Notes under the pieces: model-generated
What the model was told of the DNA's origin: nothing
Seen by the model: only the letters and a program-made list of their open reading frames with translations
The model's database searches: none
NCBI RefSeq assembly: GCF_004770155.1
Contig: NZ_RQFA01000014.1
Location: 1 to 64,000, forward strand
Direction: 5' to 3'
Source of the DNA: Leptospira gomenensis
GTDB taxonomy: Bacteria > Spirochaetota > Leptospiria > Leptospirales > Leptospiraceae
Length of the DNA stretch: 64,000 nt
Shown here: one piece after another, positions 39,929 through 56,657 of the stretch
Position numbering within the stretch: the stretch's first letter is position 1
Layout of the letters: each line of letters opens with the position of its first letter
Translations under genes and position numbers: made by a program

Positions 39929-40804
39929 TTAGGAAATAAAACCGTGTTTTCGGTAGAATTCGTTTAACAAACGCACCAGACTTTCCGGTTGATCGTGGTG
40001 CATATTGTGACCCGCGTTTTCGATTTCGAAATATTCAAGATATTTAAAATGCGAAAGTATCTCGTCCCGATTTTCGGGCATCAGATGTGTCTCCTTACCG
40101 TAGACGATCATCGTAGGAGATTCGATACATTCCCAGAGATGTCTCGAGAGATGCGGGGAAAATACGAACGGGAAACCACGTTTGTAAAGGGGATCGTTCT
40201 TCCATTGAAAACCAGAGTCCGTTTCTTTCGTAAGATAACGAGCCAAGTCTTCGATTTTGCCGGCCGCCAGTCGTGGATAAACGGGTTTGAGTCGGGAGAC
40301 GATTTCGTCGAAATTCCGAAACGTTTTGTTCTTTCTATCCTTGGTGCCGACCACGTTGTTCTCCAAGGTGTCCAACCAGACCTTCAGACGTTTTCTTTCA
40401 TTTTCGAGTGAGGGAAGGGACATGAACCCCTCGAGACAAACCAGACTCAAAATTTTTTCCGGGTAAATTCCCGCAAAACGAGCCCCGATCCCTCCTCCCA
40501 TCGAATGACCGAGAATATGAAACCGATCCGGCAGAAAACGGGAAACGAAGGTCTTTACGTCGGCCAGGGTTTGGATAAAGTTGTACGATCCTTCCCGAAG
40601 CCACTCGGAATCCCCGTGACCTCGATAATCGAAACGGAAGACGTCGAAGTGTTCGCATAAGAACGGAAACTGATACAGAAACGTATCCGAAGCGTCCTGA
40701 AAACCGTGAAATAAAAGAAGGGCGCGGTTTTTTCCGTTTTTATGGATCTTATAGGAAAGGTCGTAACCGCCCGATTGAAAAAATCCGTTTTCGATTTCGC
40801 TCAT
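39929..40804 (-). CDS. Alpha/beta hydrolase
   Basis: The 291-residue product is a typical alpha/beta hydrolase: oxyanion region [13 protein letters not shown] near residue 32, nucleophile Ser in GHSMGGGIG near 100, and the catalytic His in [13 protein letters not shown] near 268. No signal peptide is visible. Its ATG overlaps the stop of the DUF309 gene (ATGA at 40801-40804), making it the last gene of a three-gene operon. The substrate cannot be inferred. Confidence 0.88.
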   Translation of the reverse strand: MSEIENGFFQSGGYDLSYKIHKNGKNRALLLFHGFQDASDTFLYQFPFLCEHFDVFRFDYRGHGDSEWLREGSYNFIQTLADVKTFVSRFLPDRFHILGHSMGGGIGARFAGIYPEKILSLVCLEGFMSLPSLENERKRLKVWLDTLENNVVGTKDRKNKTFRNFDEIVSRLKPVYPRLAAGKIEDLARYLTKETDSGFQWKNDPLYKRGFPFVFSPHLSRHLWECIESPTMIVYGKETHLMPENRDEILSHFKYLEYFEIENAGHNMHHDQPESLVRLLNEFYRKHGFIS

Positions 40805-41277
40805 ACGTTATCCGACACCTTGAATAATCGACGCCAATCCTCGGGCATACGTGGAATCGAGAAAGCAGAAAGTTTATCGGAAACCGGTTCATCCGCTTCG
40901 AAAAGTTCGAGCAAACGATCCAAAACCCGCAACAAAGTTTCCGTTTCCCCGCGACCGAATTCACTCAGAACGTCCGAAAGATACAACGAATTCAGTTTTT
41001 CCCGGGAACGTTCGGCCTGCATTCTAGCGCCTCTACCGTTCGGTTTTACGAAAATCTTATGGAGCGCCACCGAAAGTTGAATGAGGGCTTGAAAGAATAT
41101 TTTTCTTTCCCCGGATTCCTTCTTCCATTGGAATTCCAAAACCTCGTGCGCTTCGAAGTATTTACCGGAACGAAAAAGCCGTTCCGCGTTTTGATAAGCG
41201 AAATCGACCGTCGTCTCCGGATCCGAAGTCGCGGTGATCGTTTCGAAAAGCGCCACGATTTCCGGGTCGAATTTCAA
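40801..41277 (-). CDS. DUF309 domain protein
   Basis: The start is placed at TTG 41277, which overlaps the upstream stop in a TTGA arrangement and has GGTGGA six bases upstream; an ATG at 41409 would overlap the aldo/keto reductase gene by 136 bases. The 158-residue product has the DUF309 signature [18 protein letters not shown] and [15 protein letters not shown]. The family is helical with conserved His and Glu and no firm function. Both flanking overlaps show tight translational coupling. Confidence 0.8.
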   Translation of the reverse strand: MKFDPEIVALFETITATSDPETTVDFAYQNAERLFRSGKYFEAHEVLEFQWKKESGERKIFFQALIQLSVALHKIFVKPNGRGARMQAERSREKLNSLYLSDVLSEFGRGETETLLRVLDRLLELFEADEPVSDKLSAFSIPRMPEDWRRLFKVSDNV

Positions 41278-42806
41278 GGGAATTCCACCGACTTCAATTT
41301 CTCCGGTGCGACGAACGAAATCAGAAAGGAAGCGGCCGCGTCGTCCACGTATTCCTCCCGCCTCATTCCCAACAAAACGATCCCATCTTCCACCACCGAA
41401 CAAAGCCAATGAAGCGCGGAACTGGAAAGATTGTTTCCGGAATATTGCGGAACGAACTTTACCAATTTCTCATAGAGCTCCCTACGATCGCGTACGGTTC
41501 GAAACGACACATAACGTTCCAAAACGGAAAGCGCTCCGTTTAGGGACTCGATGTATTCGTTGCGTTTTTGAATCCCGGCGATCGTTTCTACCTGAGAAAT
41601 CAACTGCTGGACGATCGGAATGACGGTGCGTTCCAGAAATTGATTGAGGTGATCCTGATTTTGAAACTGATCCAGATACGGTTCGGTTACGTCCCGAAAC
41701 GAATATTTATACGAACCCGCGGGAAGGATCGAAAGAAAACCCCGTTCCCAATCGTAGATTCCGTTCAACTGAAGACGCAACGTATCCAAAACCGAATCCG
41801 GATCCGCGTCGGGGTCGTAGGAAAGTCTGCGGATATTTCCGGAAGGAGCGATCGCGTTCAAGGGACGATTGATCAAAACGAGAAGACCGTTTTCCCGGGC
41901 GATTTCGATCAGATTTTTTCCTTCGAACTTTTTGTCCAAAAAACCGCGTTCCAAAAGATTTCCGGGAAACTGAACCGCGGCGAAACCAGATTCTTCCAGA
42001 CCGAGTTCGTTTCGAACTTCCCCGGCAATCCGTAAAACGCGCGTTAAAGAAGTCGCCGTATAAACCTCCGGATCCTCCGGGAACGTGTTCGAAGAGATTC
42101 CGTAATGGAGGATTTTTCCTTCCTTTCTTTTGGATTCCAGAAAACGGAAGGCGTGTTTAATTCTTTCATAATATTGTAATGTCGCTTTTTCTTTCGGAAC
42201 GTTATGCTTCTCCCGATCCATCAGGAAATATTCGGGGTTATGCAGAAGGAACACGTCCACGGTTTCCAAACCGAGACGTCTTAAGGAACGTTCGAGTTGA
42301 TCTTCCAAAAAATCCGGGTGAATGCAGTGATAACAACCTTCGGAATAATACGTGATTTCCGGGAATTCGCGCCCTTGTTTTTCGAGATCAGAAACGATTT
42401 CCAAATTTTTTCCCTGAATGTAACCGGCCTTCGTGATGAGAAACACGTTCTCTCGGAGCAGTTCGGAACTTCGGATGGAATCACCCAGAACCTCTCCGAT
42501 CAGAGATTCACTTTCTCCGTTGCCGTAATTGGAGGAAGTGTCGATTACGTTGAATCCGTTTTTCAAAGAATGTTGGAGAGCCTTGCGGTGATCCGGATTT
42601 TCCAAACCGATTCGATAGGAACCGAACGCGATTTTGGAAAGTATTTTGTTTCGAAACTGGATCGCCCGAGTCACGGAATTCCGGTCAGCTTCTCCTTCCT
42701 TCAAAAAGGAAGAACGTTGTAAAAAGGAGCGGGTCCCTTCCGCGGAAGAAGATCCCGGTAAGGAAGAGTTTTGGTAGAGAGATAGAAACGGATCGTTTGT
42801 ATGCAT
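41274..42806 (-). CDS. Aldo/keto reductase with C-terminal extension
   Basis: The 510-residue product (start [10 protein letters not shown]) has an aldo/keto reductase barrel in about residues 45-380. Examples are [24 protein letters not shown] with the Asp/Tyr region, [12 protein letters not shown] and [16 protein letters not shown] and FLITKAGY lie near the expected Tyr and Lys. The last 130 residues are helical and not part of the usual barrel. It heads an operon with DUF309 and hydrolase genes. NAD(P)-dependent carbonyl reduction is likely; the substrate is unknown. Confidence 0.85.
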   Translation of the reverse strand: MHTNDPFLSLYQNSSLPGSSSAEGTRSFLQRSSFLKEGEADRNSVTRAIQFRNKILSKIAFGSYRIGLENPDHRKALQHSLKNGFNVIDTSSNYGNGESESLIGEVLGDSIRSSELLRENVFLITKAGYIQGKNLEIVSDLEKQGREFPEITYYSEGCYHCIHPDFLEDQLERSLRRLGLETVDVFLLHNPEYFLMDREKHNVPKEKATLQYYERIKHAFRFLESKRKEGKILHYGISSNTFPEDPEVYTATSLTRVLRIAGEVRNELGLEESGFAAVQFPGNLLERGFLDKKFEGKNLIEIARENGLLVLINRPLNAIAPSGNIRRLSYDPDADPDSVLDTLRLQLNGIYDWERGFLSILPAGSYKYSFRDVTEPYLDQFQNQDHLNQFLERTVIPIVQQLISQVETIAGIQKRNEYIESLNGALSVLERYVSFRTVRDRRELYEKLVKFVPQYSGNNLSSSALHWLCSVVEDGIVLLGMRREEYVDDAAASFLISFVAPEKLKSVEFP

Positions 42807-42942
42807 GGGGAGTTTTCCGGATGAGTTTCGAACCGAGTTTCTTTCGCGTCGCACAAAAGGAAACGAAAAACAACCCGTCGAAACTCGGAGCTAATTGAGA
42901 AAGGTTCTTAATAACTTTCTCCGCAGGGATCAATTTTTTCCG

Positions 42943-42982
<40 letters not shown>

Positions 42983-43002
42983 GCTTACTTTTAGAAAGCA
43001 AC

Positions 43003-43028
43003 GGTTCCTCAAAGGAGCCTTCTTTTTG
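43003..43028 (+). terminator. Terminator-like hairpin in the sdhC leader
   Basis: GGTTCC and GGAGCC pair (one G-T wobble) around TCAAA and are followed by TTCTTTTT. It lies 55 bases before the sdhC ATG. No plus-strand gene ends upstream, so it could attenuate sdh transcription. Confidence 0.45.
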
Positions 43029-43082
43029 AACATTCTAATTTTTCGATGAATTCTTTCCACCAAACAAACAGGAGAAAATGTA

Positions 43083-43763
43083 ATGGATTTTAAGGCTGGA
43101 TATCTCCGGTCTTCCATCGGGAGAAAAACTCTCGTGGCAGTGACCGGACTCGTTTATTTCGGCTTTGTGGTTGCTCATATGCTGGGGAATCTTCAGATCT
43201 TCCTCGGACAAGAAAGAATCAACGCATACGGCCAAGCACTGAGAGATATTTTACCCCTTCTCTGGGTAGCCAGAATCATTCTCATCGTCAGCTTTATCAT
43301 ACACGTTTACTACGCGATAAAACTCACGGTCGAAAACAAACAAGCCCGCCCCGTTCCTTACGCAAAACCGAACACGGTCCAGGCGACGCTTGCCTCCAGA
43401 ACCATGGCTCTTACGGGATTATTGATTTTTTCGTTTCTCGTATATCACCTGCTGCACTTCACGTTAGGCGTCACCAATCCCGACCATTTCGCGATGACCG
43501 ATTCCAAAGGAAGACACGACGTATTTACGATGGTGATTTTGGGTTTTCAAAATCCGATCGTATCCAGTTCTTATATCTTCGCGATGGTCTTACTCGCGTC
43601 TCATATCAGCCACGGCGTCGCGAGCGTGTTTCAGACCTTGGGTTTGAGCACTCCCTCCTTGAGCGGAAAGATCAAAGCGGGAGCGATCCTCTTTGCTTTG
43701 TTCATTTTTATCGGCAATACTTCCATCCCGCTTTCGATTTTGCTGGGATACGTTCATCCGTAA
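43083..43763 (+). CDS. sdhC: Succinate dehydrogenase cytochrome b subunit (type B)
   Basis: The 226-residue product has five membrane segments and His residues suited to two b-haems ([51 protein letters not shown]). A single large cytochrome b with no SdhD gene is the type B arrangement of Bacillus and Bacteroidetes enzymes. It anchors SdhAB to the inner membrane and passes electrons to quinone. AGGAG precedes the ATG. Confidence 0.94.
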   Translation: MDFKAGYLRSSIGRKTLVAVTGLVYFGFVVAHMLGNLQIFLGQERINAYGQALRDILPLLWVARIILIVSFIIHVYYAIKLTVENKQARPVPYAKPNTVQATLASRTMALTGLLIFSFLVYHLLHFTLGVTNPDHFAMTDSKGRHDVFTMVILGFQNPIVSSSYIFAMVLLASHISHGVASVFQTLGLSTPSLSGKIKAGAILFALFIFIGNTSIPLSILLGYVHP

Positions 43764-43781
43764 TTCTTTGGAGAAACTTTC

Positions 43782-46426
<2,645 letters not shown>

Positions 46427-46489
46427 AAACCGCAAAACGACGGGTTCCAGGATTCGCGATTTGACTTCCTCGAACCGAGCCGTTCTTTC

Positions 46490-46520
46490 AAGGCCGCCCT
46501 TTAAAGGGCGGCCTTTTTTA
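46490..46520 (+). terminator. Rho-independent terminator after sdhB
   Basis: AAGGCCGCCCTTT pairs perfectly with AAAGGGCGGCCTT and is followed by TTTTTA. It lies about 64 bases after the sdhB stop. This is the clearest intrinsic terminator in the window. Confidence 0.92.
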
Positions 46521-47016
46521 TTTGCGCTCCGAGTTAGAAATCGACTTCGAATCTCTCCGAACGGGATCTTTTGTCCAATTTTAAGAAAGCGTATGAGTTC
46601 CCACGAAATACGTCCGTTCACCGGGTGAAAACCCATGCGCGACGGATACGTTTCAGCAAAAAGGAGGAGTTCCCGCATATAAAAAGAGGAAACAGTGATA
46701 CGTTTTCACCACAAACCTAGATTGTCCTTTTTAACGTTTTCCGCTTTGCGAAAAGGGAAATCAGTTTTATGAATCCGCGTTTCTCGGAATCCGAATTTTT
46801 TTTCCATAGACAATGCCCTTTTGAAAAGCCTCCCGGATCGAAGAAACCTTTTTTAAGAATTTCGAATATTCTCAAGACCGAAGTCCAAAAAGATGAGCCG
46901 ATACGAACAAGTCTCCGGAACGTAATGAAAACTTTAACCGAATTCCCGAAGGAACCGAAACGATCCGCCGAACGATCGCAAACAGGTTGCGATTCCGAAA
47001 GTTCTTAGCTAAACGT
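46521..47016. other. Gene-poor spacer with two dispersed repeats
   Basis: Two copies of the dispersed repeat are present: TATGAGTTCCCACGAAA (46592-46608) and GGAGGAGTTCCCGCATAT (46663-46680). A plus-strand frame at 46769-47008 (79 codons) has no family resemblance and no good ribosome binding site, so it is not called. Nothing else is recognised. Confidence 0.55.
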
Positions 47017-48051
47017 TTAGGAAAGCGGTTCTAAAAAATTCAAAAGACCGCCTTGATGTATATAAAGGGTTCTGCCGTTCCATTCCCCCGATTGAATTCG
47101 CGCTTCCGTAAGAGCCAGCGTTCTCGCCGAGTAAATCGGCTCCACGGGAATCCCCGTTCTTCGGTAAAAGGATTTAGAATATTCTAAAATTTGAATTTTA
47201 TTACCTCCGAAACCAAAGCCCCCTTCCGTCTCCAAAATTCGATCGTCGGCAATTCGTAACGATTCCAAGCCTAGGTTCTTCTTTTGCTCGTCGAGCCAAG
47301 ACAATAGTTTCGATTTCGGAAGTCCGATGGCCACGCCGTAAATCGGAATTCGTTTTTGAAAAAACCGGAGCGCCGATAGATACGTCAAACCCGAGCCCAC
47401 GTCGATCACGATACGATCGAATTCAGAAATCTGAATTTTTTCCCAAAGGGAATCGATCCCTTCCAAAGCGGCGCGGCACAATCCGTATTCGGGAATGAGA
47501 ACGGATTCCGAAAAATCGGGATCGCGAAATTCTTGCGCGGAAACCGGACCGATCTTAACAATTCCGTCTTTGACGAACGTGTGATCCGTAAAACGTTTAG
47601 AATCGAGCGTTACGACGGATGTTTCTTCGGAAAACCTCAGAATTTTCTGTTTCCATTCGGCTCGCGAAGAAAGTTGTTCCGAAGAATGAGAATGACGTTT
47701 CGTCAAAATCGAATTGGCGCTATTCCGTTTCGGATCGCGCGTGTAGCCGATCGACCGGACCCGATATCCGAAGTTGCGGAATAGAAACGCAAACGCGGCT
47801 AACGCGTTGCTGTGGAGTTCTCCTTGTAACAAAACCGATCGAATACTTTGGGATCGTAGAGAGGCGTGTATTCCTAGGAACTTTCTCACTTTTGTTCCCA
47901 TTCCGAACGCAAGGAAATCGTCTCGAAGAACGTATAGGAGTCCGGACGGATTCGCATCGATCGGAGAAGTATCGATCCGGATCGATGCGGATATTTGTGA
48001 CAGAACGCGTTTGAAAATTTGGCCGGAAAGCGACTGCTTTGGATCATTCAT
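47017..48051 (-). CDS. PLP-dependent enzyme, ACC deaminase/D-cysteine desulfhydrase-like
   Basis: The 344-residue product fits the fold-type II PLP family: the Lys region FGMGTKVRKFLGI near residue 50 (compare GNKXRKL), QGELHSNALAAFAF near 77, a Gly-rich phosphate-binding stretch VIDVGSGLTYLSAL near 215 and HQGGLLNFLEP at the C-terminus. D-cysteine desulfhydrase or related activity is possible. Two residues of the usual lysine loop differ (Thr for Asn, Phe for Leu), so the substrate is left open. It stands alone between repeat-rich spacers. Confidence 0.8.
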   Translation of the reverse strand: MNDPKQSLSGQIFKRVLSQISASIRIDTSPIDANPSGLLYVLRDDFLAFGMGTKVRKFLGIHASLRSQSIRSVLLQGELHSNALAAFAFLFRNFGYRVRSIGYTRDPKRNSANSILTKRHSHSSEQLSSRAEWKQKILRFSEETSVVTLDSKRFTDHTFVKDGIVKIGPVSAQEFRDPDFSESVLIPEYGLCRAALEGIDSLWEKIQISEFDRIVIDVGSGLTYLSALRFFQKRIPIYGVAIGLPKSKLLSWLDEQKKNLGLESLRIADDRILETEGGFGFGGNKIQILEYSKSFYRRTGIPVEPIYSARTLALTEARIQSGEWNGRTLYIHQGGLLNFLEPLS

Positions 48052-48385
<334 letters not shown>

Positions 48386-50191
48386 TCAGTTCCCCGTTTT
48401 CAAAACCGCCAAGAACGCTTCCTGCGGGATTTCCACGTTTCCGATCTGCTTCATCCGTTTTTTCCCTTCTTTCTGTTTCTCTAAGAGTTTCTTCTTACGA
48501 GTGATGTCCCCGCCGTAACACTTTGCGGTTACGTTCTTACGGAGCGCGGAAATACTTTCTCGGGCGAGGATTTTTCCGCCCACGGCCGCTTGGATCGGAA
48601 TCATAAACTGATGTCTCGGTATCAAATCCTTCAGTTTTTCGATGATTTCCCTTCCTCTTTGCTCCGCCTTCGTTCTGTGAACGATCATAGAAAGAGCATC
48701 GACGGGCTCCCCGTTGACGAGAATGTCCATCTTGACGAGCTGAGAAGCCTTATAACCCGAAGGTTCGTAATCGAGCGAAGCATAACCTCGCGTAAAAGAC
48801 TTTAGTTTATCATAAAATTCGAAAATAAGCTCTGCGAGAGGAAGTTCGTAGGTGAGCTGGACCTTGTCCTGAGTCAAATAGACCGTATCCAACTGAATTC
48901 CCCGTTTATCCATAGCGAGAGCCATGATATTTCCTACGTATTCGTTCGGAGTGATGACGGTCGCCTTCACATACGGCTCTTCCGTGGATTCGATCGTGAT
49001 CGGATCGGGAAAACGGGACGGGTTATCGATTTCTTCGACTTCCCCATTCTTACTTTTTATAATATATTTTACCGAAGGCGCGGTCGTGATCAGATCGAGA
49101 TTGAATTCCCGCTCCAATCGTTCTTGCACGATCTCCATGTGTAAAAGTCCGAGATAACCGACGCGAAAGCCGAATCCGAGCGCGACGGAACTTTCCTTTT
49201 CAAACACGAGAGCCGCGTCGTTTAACTTGAGTTTTTCGATCGCGTCCACGAGTTCGTCGAACTGTTCCCCGTTGATCGGATAAAGACCGGAAAAAACCAT
49301 CGGCTTTGCTTCCTTATAACCGGGAATCGATTCTTTCGTAGGATTGGAAAATAAGGTGATCGTATCTCCTGTCTTTGCGTCGGAAACTTTTTTGATTCCC
49401 GCGATGAGATAACCTACTTCGCCCGCGCCAAGACCGTCCGTTGGAGTTAAAGAGATTCGATTGATTCCCACTTCGTTTACGGTGAAATCTTTTCCCGTAC
49501 TCATGATGAGAAAACGATCCCCTTTTTTTATCTTTCCGTCGAATACGCGAATCTTAATCACGACTCCCATATACGGATCAAAGTAAGAATCGTAGATCAA
49601 CGCTTTGAGGGGTCCGTTCGGATCTCCTTTCGGCGCGGGAATTTCTTTTGTGATCGCTTCTAAAACGGCTTTTACGTTAAGCCCGGTTTTTGCGGAAATC
49701 GCAACCGCCTTTTCCGAATCCAGTCCCAAACTCTCTTCGATTTGAACCTTGGTCTTTTCAACGTCCGCAGCGGGAAGATCGATCTTGTTCATCACCGGAA
49801 GAATTTCCAGATCTTGTTCCATAGCAAGATACAGGTTCGCGAGAGTCTGCGCTTCCACACCTTGGCTCGCGTCTACAATCAGAAGAACGCCTTCGCATGC
49901 TTTGAGAGAACGGGAAACTTCGTACGTAAAATCCACGTGCCCCGGAGTATCCAAAAGATTCATGATGTATGTATTGCCGTCGTCGGCGAGATAATCGAAG
50001 GTCGCGTTGTTGGCCTTGATGGTAATTCCGCGTTCGCGTTCTATATCCATCGAATCCAAAATCTGATCCTTTTTGGTTCGATCGTTCGTAACTTGACCGA
50101 TCTCCAAAAGTCGGTCCGCCAAGGTGGACTTACCGTGGTCGATATGCGCGATGATGGAAAAGTTACGGATGAATTTCTGTTTATCAGTCAT
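48386..50191 (-). CDS. lepA: Elongation factor 4 (LepA)
   Basis: LepA is a ribosome-associated GTPase that acts on stalled or mistranslocated ribosomes. The start at ATG 50191 gives 601 residues, the family length, and begins [20 protein letters not shown], matching orthologues; the frame continues 48 bases upstream without support. Motifs: [37 protein letters not shown], and the LepA-specific C-terminal [24 protein letters not shown] region (here [18 protein letters not shown]) and [20 protein letters not shown]. Confidence 0.97.
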   Translation of the reverse strand: MTDKQKFIRNFSIIAHIDHGKSTLADRLLEIGQVTNDRTKKDQILDSMDIERERGITIKANNATFDYLADDGNTYIMNLLDTPGHVDFTYEVSRSLKACEGVLLIVDASQGVEAQTLANLYLAMEQDLEILPVMNKIDLPAADVEKTKVQIEESLGLDSEKAVAISAKTGLNVKAVLEAITKEIPAPKGDPNGPLKALIYDSYFDPYMGVVIKIRVFDGKIKKGDRFLIMSTGKDFTVNEVGINRISLTPTDGLGAGEVGYLIAGIKKVSDAKTGDTITLFSNPTKESIPGYKEAKPMVFSGLYPINGEQFDELVDAIEKLKLNDAALVFEKESSVALGFGFRVGYLGLLHMEIVQERLEREFNLDLITTAPSVKYIIKSKNGEVEEIDNPSRFPDPITIESTEEPYVKATVITPNEYVGNIMALAMDKRGIQLDTVYLTQDKVQLTYELPLAELIFEFYDKLKSFTRGYASLDYEPSGYKASQLVKMDILVNGEPVDALSMIVHRTKAEQRGREIIEKLKDLIPRHQFMIPIQAAVGGKILARESISALRKNVTAKCYGGDITRKKKLLEKQKEGKKRMKQIGNVEIPQEAFLAVLKTGN

Positions 50192-50673
50192 GAGGGTACA
50201 ATCCGATGATTTTCGACGAAGGGTTCCCCTGAAAAGCAAAATACTTACGCGATTTTATGGGGAAATCGTGTTTCGCAGGTTTTTCCGTCCCCATCCTACT
50301 TCGCTGTGGTTCTTTGGGTGTGGGAACTCATACACACCGGTGTCGGCAGGCAACAGGTTTGACATGCACCACGCAGCGTGTGAGTTCCCGCATATTTTGT
50401 CGGACCAAACATTGATTCCCGATGCACCACGCAGCGTGTGAGTTCCCGCATATTTTGTCGGACCAAACATCGATTCCCGATGCACCACGCAGCGTGTGAG
50501 TTCCCGCATATTTTGTCGGACCAAACATCGATTCCCGAGAGGAAGTGTTTTACAAAAACAGAGCGAACCCAATTCAATCACCCGCACGCATCCACGCATG
50601 CAGGACCTCGAAAATGGACTCGGATAAAACTCTCCGTTCCGAACCTCCGAGGTCGCGAAATTGTTCCGACATT
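50192..50673. other. Repeat-rich spacer upstream of lepA
   Basis: It contains one reverse-oriented dispersed repeat (GTGTGGGAACTCATACACAC, about 50318-50337) and the three-fold 58-bp array. Between 50538 and 50673 nothing recognisable is present. Open frames through the array are repeat artefacts. The lepA promoter should lie in the 50192-50310 part but no clear match was found. Confidence 0.55.
50364..50537. repeat. 58-bp tandem repeat, three copies
   Basis: Units start at 50364, 50422 and 50480 and differ by about one base. Each contains ATGCACCACGCAGCGTGTGA, then GAGTTCCCGCATATTTTGTC and GGACCAAACAT. The GAGTTCCC...TTTGTCGGACCAA part is the same core as in the 42-bp array at 25.9 kb. Confidence 0.95.
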
Positions 50674-51381
50674 CTAAATAGGCGAGACCGATGAGGAGCC
50701 GATCTTTTTATTCCCTTCCAACAGAAGAAAGAAAAATCCCAAAGCGCCTAAATAAACGAACATCGTCAAAAACGCCCAAAGAATTTTTTCCGACAAGGAG
50801 GAATACGCACAAACCTCGTACGCATAACAGGCAAAGACGGCGAGAATAAACTCGGGCGCCAAAACGTAAACGGCCACGTGATCGAACATCCAAACGTTCT
50901 TCGCAAACCAAACCGGAATCAAATACGAAACTTCTTCCGAAACTAAAAAGAAAACGAAAGCGATCAAACCGCCTAACAAATAACTTTGAAGTGCCGGCGC
51001 ATCGGAAAAACGTTTGCGAAATCGTACCGAAACGAACGTCGATACGAACAACGGAATCACCCAAAGCCCCGCCATATAACCCGAAACCGTTCCGATTTTC
51101 GGAAATCCGTCCGCGGGAAATTCGACGACTCCGAGAACCTGGGATAAAAACCAATCCGGAAAAACCAAACAACAACTCAAAGGAAATAAAAAGAACCAAA
51201 GATCCGTCCAACGTTCGTGCGTCCAGATCCTGGCGAACAAAAGAATCCCTCCGTTGTATACGAAGACGAGCGAGAACATTCTCCAACCGCTCGAAACGCT
51301 TCCTGGCAAAAACAATACGAGAATACTCAATGCAAAAAATAGAATATGAAATACAAGAACGTGTTTTTCCGAAAGTTTCAT
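50674..51381 (-). CDS. Multi-pass membrane protein, unknown function
   Basis: The start at ATG 51381 (product MKLSEKHVLVFHIL) is chosen because the upstream in-frame part only translates the tandem repeats. The 235-residue product has about seven hydrophobic segments with a few charged loops (ARIWTHERWTDLW, RFRKRFSDAPALQ). It loosely resembles small membrane enzymes such as lycopene-cyclase-like proteins but no motif decides this. The nearest purine-rich sequence (AAGGA, ten bases upstream) is part of the first repeat unit. Confidence 0.7.
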   Translation of the reverse strand: MKLSEKHVLVFHILFFALSILVLFLPGSVSSGWRMFSLVFVYNGGILLFARIWTHERWTDLWFFLFPLSCCLVFPDWFLSQVLGVVEFPADGFPKIGTVSGYMAGLWVIPLFVSTFVSVRFRKRFSDAPALQSYLLGGLIAFVFFLVSEEVSYLIPVWFAKNVWMFDHVAVYVLAPEFILAVFACYAYEVCAYSSLSEKILWAFLTMFVYLGALGFFFLLLEGNKKIGSSSVSPI

Positions 51382-51386
51382 ATATC

Positions 51387-51611
51387 GAACGATCCTTAGA
51401 GAGTGAGATAGCCAACGAACAGCGGAGCGTCGTGAGTTGCTTCCAACAACGTCGAAAAAGAGAACGATCCTTAGAGAGTGAGATAGCCAACGAACAGCGG
51501 AGCGTCGTGAGTTGCTTCCAACAAAGTTGGAAAAGAGAACGATCCTTAGAGAGTGAGATAGCCAACGAACAGCGGAGCGTCGTGAGTTGCTTCCAACAAC
51601 GTTGGAAAAGA
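51387..51611. repeat. 75-bp tandem repeat, three copies
   Basis: Units start with GAACGATCCTTAGAGAGTGA at 51387, 51462 and 51537, exactly 75 bases apart. They differ at a few positions near the end (GTCG versus TTGG). The first unit begins six bases before the membrane-protein start codon. The shared end segment, TTGCTTCCAACAACGT, continues in the next array. Confidence 0.95.
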
Positions 51612-51845
51612 GAACGATCCCCATCTTGCGACCTATCTTGCGACCCATAGGGAGCAAGATTGAGTTTTGTAAGTTGCTTCCAACAACGTCGAAAAAGAGA
51701 ACGATCCCCATCTTGCAATCCCCATCTTGCGACCCATAGGGAGCAAGATTGAGATTTGTAAGTTGCTTCCAACAACGTCGAAAAAGAGAACGATCCTTAT
51801 CTTGCAATCCCCATCTTGCGACCCATAGGGAGCAAGATTGAGATT
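51612..51845. repeat. Related 87/89-bp repeat, about 2.7 copies
   Basis: Units begin GAACGATCC at 51612, 51699 and 51788. Each carries CATCTTGCGACCCATAGGGA and GCAAGATTGAG, then the same TTGCTTCCAACAACGTCG end as the 75-bp array; the last lacks that end. CATCTTGC and GCAAGATTG form an inverted repeat. The array is a mosaic: one shared end joined to two different fronts. Confidence 0.9.
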
Positions 51846-51979
51846 TATTTTAATTCTTCGCGAAAGCAAAGAGAAGCAAACACAACAAACATCACTCAAA
51901 AATCCGCCAAGAAAAGAAAATGGAAACCGATCCAAGAATCGCGAGCAATCCATTTTTTCGTTTCCCGCTTGATTTCTGA

Positions 51980-53368
<1,389 letters not shown>

Positions 53369-53617
53369 AACGTTATCCGCGGAACGATTTGTTCGTTCTT
53401 TGCCGAATTTCGTTTTCGCGTAAATACGAACGAAGTTTTGTAAAAGACAAAAGGGCGAATTCTTCTCAAAAAGAAGGATACGCTTGAAAAAAGATCCGGT
53501 TTTTCAAAAGGAAATCCGGATCCGAAAGAAACGGTTTGATTTGAAATCGTTTGATCCGATTCAAAAACGGAAGAACGTTTTTGGAAAAACGGCATAAAAA
53601 AGGAGCGGGAAAAACGA

Positions 53618-54076
<459 letters not shown>

Positions 54077-54091
54077 AGGAAAGGTTCAGGG

Positions 54092-54685
<594 letters not shown>

Positions 54686-54697
54686 TCGGAGAACGTC

Positions 54698-55051
54698 TTG
54701 TCTCAGTCCGTTTCCTTAGAAACCTTTTTGAACGAATTTCTTGCATCTCCCCAAAAAGGAAGAAACGGAGACGAGGATCAAAATCTCAAAAATTTATTTC
54801 TGGAATTCTCTTCCCTGTTATTTTCCGAAGGGGAAGAGGATCCGAACGAAGCCGTTTCGATCAAGGACATAGGTTCCTTCGAACTGGACGAATTCGTAAA
54901 CTTCTATCTTTCCGATATGTTTCCCGAAGACGCGGGGATCGTTTCCAAAGGAACGGACTTCGTAAAGAGGATGTATAAATTCCTCAAAAAAAGTCAGCAT
55001 TCCAACAAAGAACAGCTCGCCGACTGGGAAGAATTCATTCAGGAACTTTAA
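54698..55051 (+). CDS. Small hypothetical protein downstream of clpP
   Basis: A TTG start with GGAG seven bases upstream begins the 117-residue product. It is acidic and helical, with no signal peptide and no motif I recognise. The pattern SIKDIGSFELDEFVNFYLSDMF and DFVKRMYKFLKK suggests a small soluble helical domain. It lies 13 bases after clpP and 22 before the YheT-type gene, so it belongs to this operon. Confidence 0.68.
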   Translation: MSQSVSLETFLNEFLASPQKGRNGDEDQNLKNLFLEFSSLLFSEGEEDPNEAVSIKDIGSFELDEFVNFYLSDMFPEDAGIVSKGTDFVKRMYKFLKKSQHSNKEQLADWEEFIQEL

Positions 55052-55072
55052 TATTCACGTTAGGCGCCTTTA

Positions 55073-56089
<1,017 letters not shown>

Positions 56090-56099
56090 TTTTGATCCC

Positions 56100-56657
56100 A
56101 TGAATTCAGCGAAAAAACAATCTCCCTCCCGGGAAAAACTCGTTCGACCTCCCGGCGCTTCCTTTTTTATCGTGGTCGCTTACGAGGAAGCGGAGACGTT
56201 TTATTGGATCAAAACCAAAACGGAAAAGAAATTTTCGGCGACCCTGTATGAAAGTAATCCGATGCCTTCTTGGAAGGATTCGGATGCAGATCTTTGGAAT
56301 CAATTTCCGGGAAGGCATACGAAAATTCTTTCCTTCAAACGCAGGATCCATAGGGAAGAACTTCCTTCGATTCAAAAAGAGTGCCTGGGAATCCAAAATT
56401 CGGCTTGGGAAAAAGATCCCGGTGTGCGGATTTTTCCCGGTTATCTTTGTAATCACTCCGTAGTGATCGCCTCGGTCCGGGACGACTTTCATCGTATTTA
56501 TCTCTTTAACGGCGTTTATGCGGAAACGGTCTATAATTATCAAAAACAAAAAATGAATTTTAAGGAAACGGCGCCTCCTTTTTTTAAAACTCCGGAAGCG
56601 GTTTATTTTTTCACGAGCCTCAGGGAATCTTATGTCCAAAACATTAATAAAAATTAA
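56100..56657 (+). CDS. Hypothetical protein
   Basis: The ATG at 56100 ([11 protein letters not shown]) is preferred over a TTG at 56079, which would overlap the preceding stop. The 185-residue product is basic and beta/alpha mixed with aromatic stretches ([37 protein letters not shown]). No signal peptide or known domain is seen. It overlaps the next lipoprotein gene by 26 bases. Confidence 0.62.
   Translation: MNSAKKQSPSREKLVRPPGASFFIVVAYEEAETFYWIKTKTEKKFSATLYESNPMPSWKDSDADLWNQFPGRHTKILSFKRRIHREELPSIQKECLGIQNSAWEKDPGVRIFPGYLCNHSVVIASVRDDFHRIYLFNGVYAETVYNYQKQKMNFKETAPPFFKTPEAVYFFTSLRESYVQNINKN

Noticed and set aside
46769..47008. 79-codon plus-strand frame after the sdh terminator
   Set aside because: No ribosome binding site, no family resemblance and an irregular composition; it may be chance.
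47173..47188. TTTAGAATATTCTAAA palindrome resembling the trxB box
   Set aside because: It lies inside the PLP enzyme gene and lacks the central base of the Per-box, so the half-site spacing is wrong.
50255..50677. Cys/His-rich minus-strand frames near lepA
   Set aside because: They translate the 58-bp repeat array and nothing more.
50991..51650. Plus-strand frame of 219 codons through the 75-bp array
   Set aside because: It is antisense to the membrane-protein gene and then follows the repeats; composition is Arg/Ser-rich as expected for a shadow.
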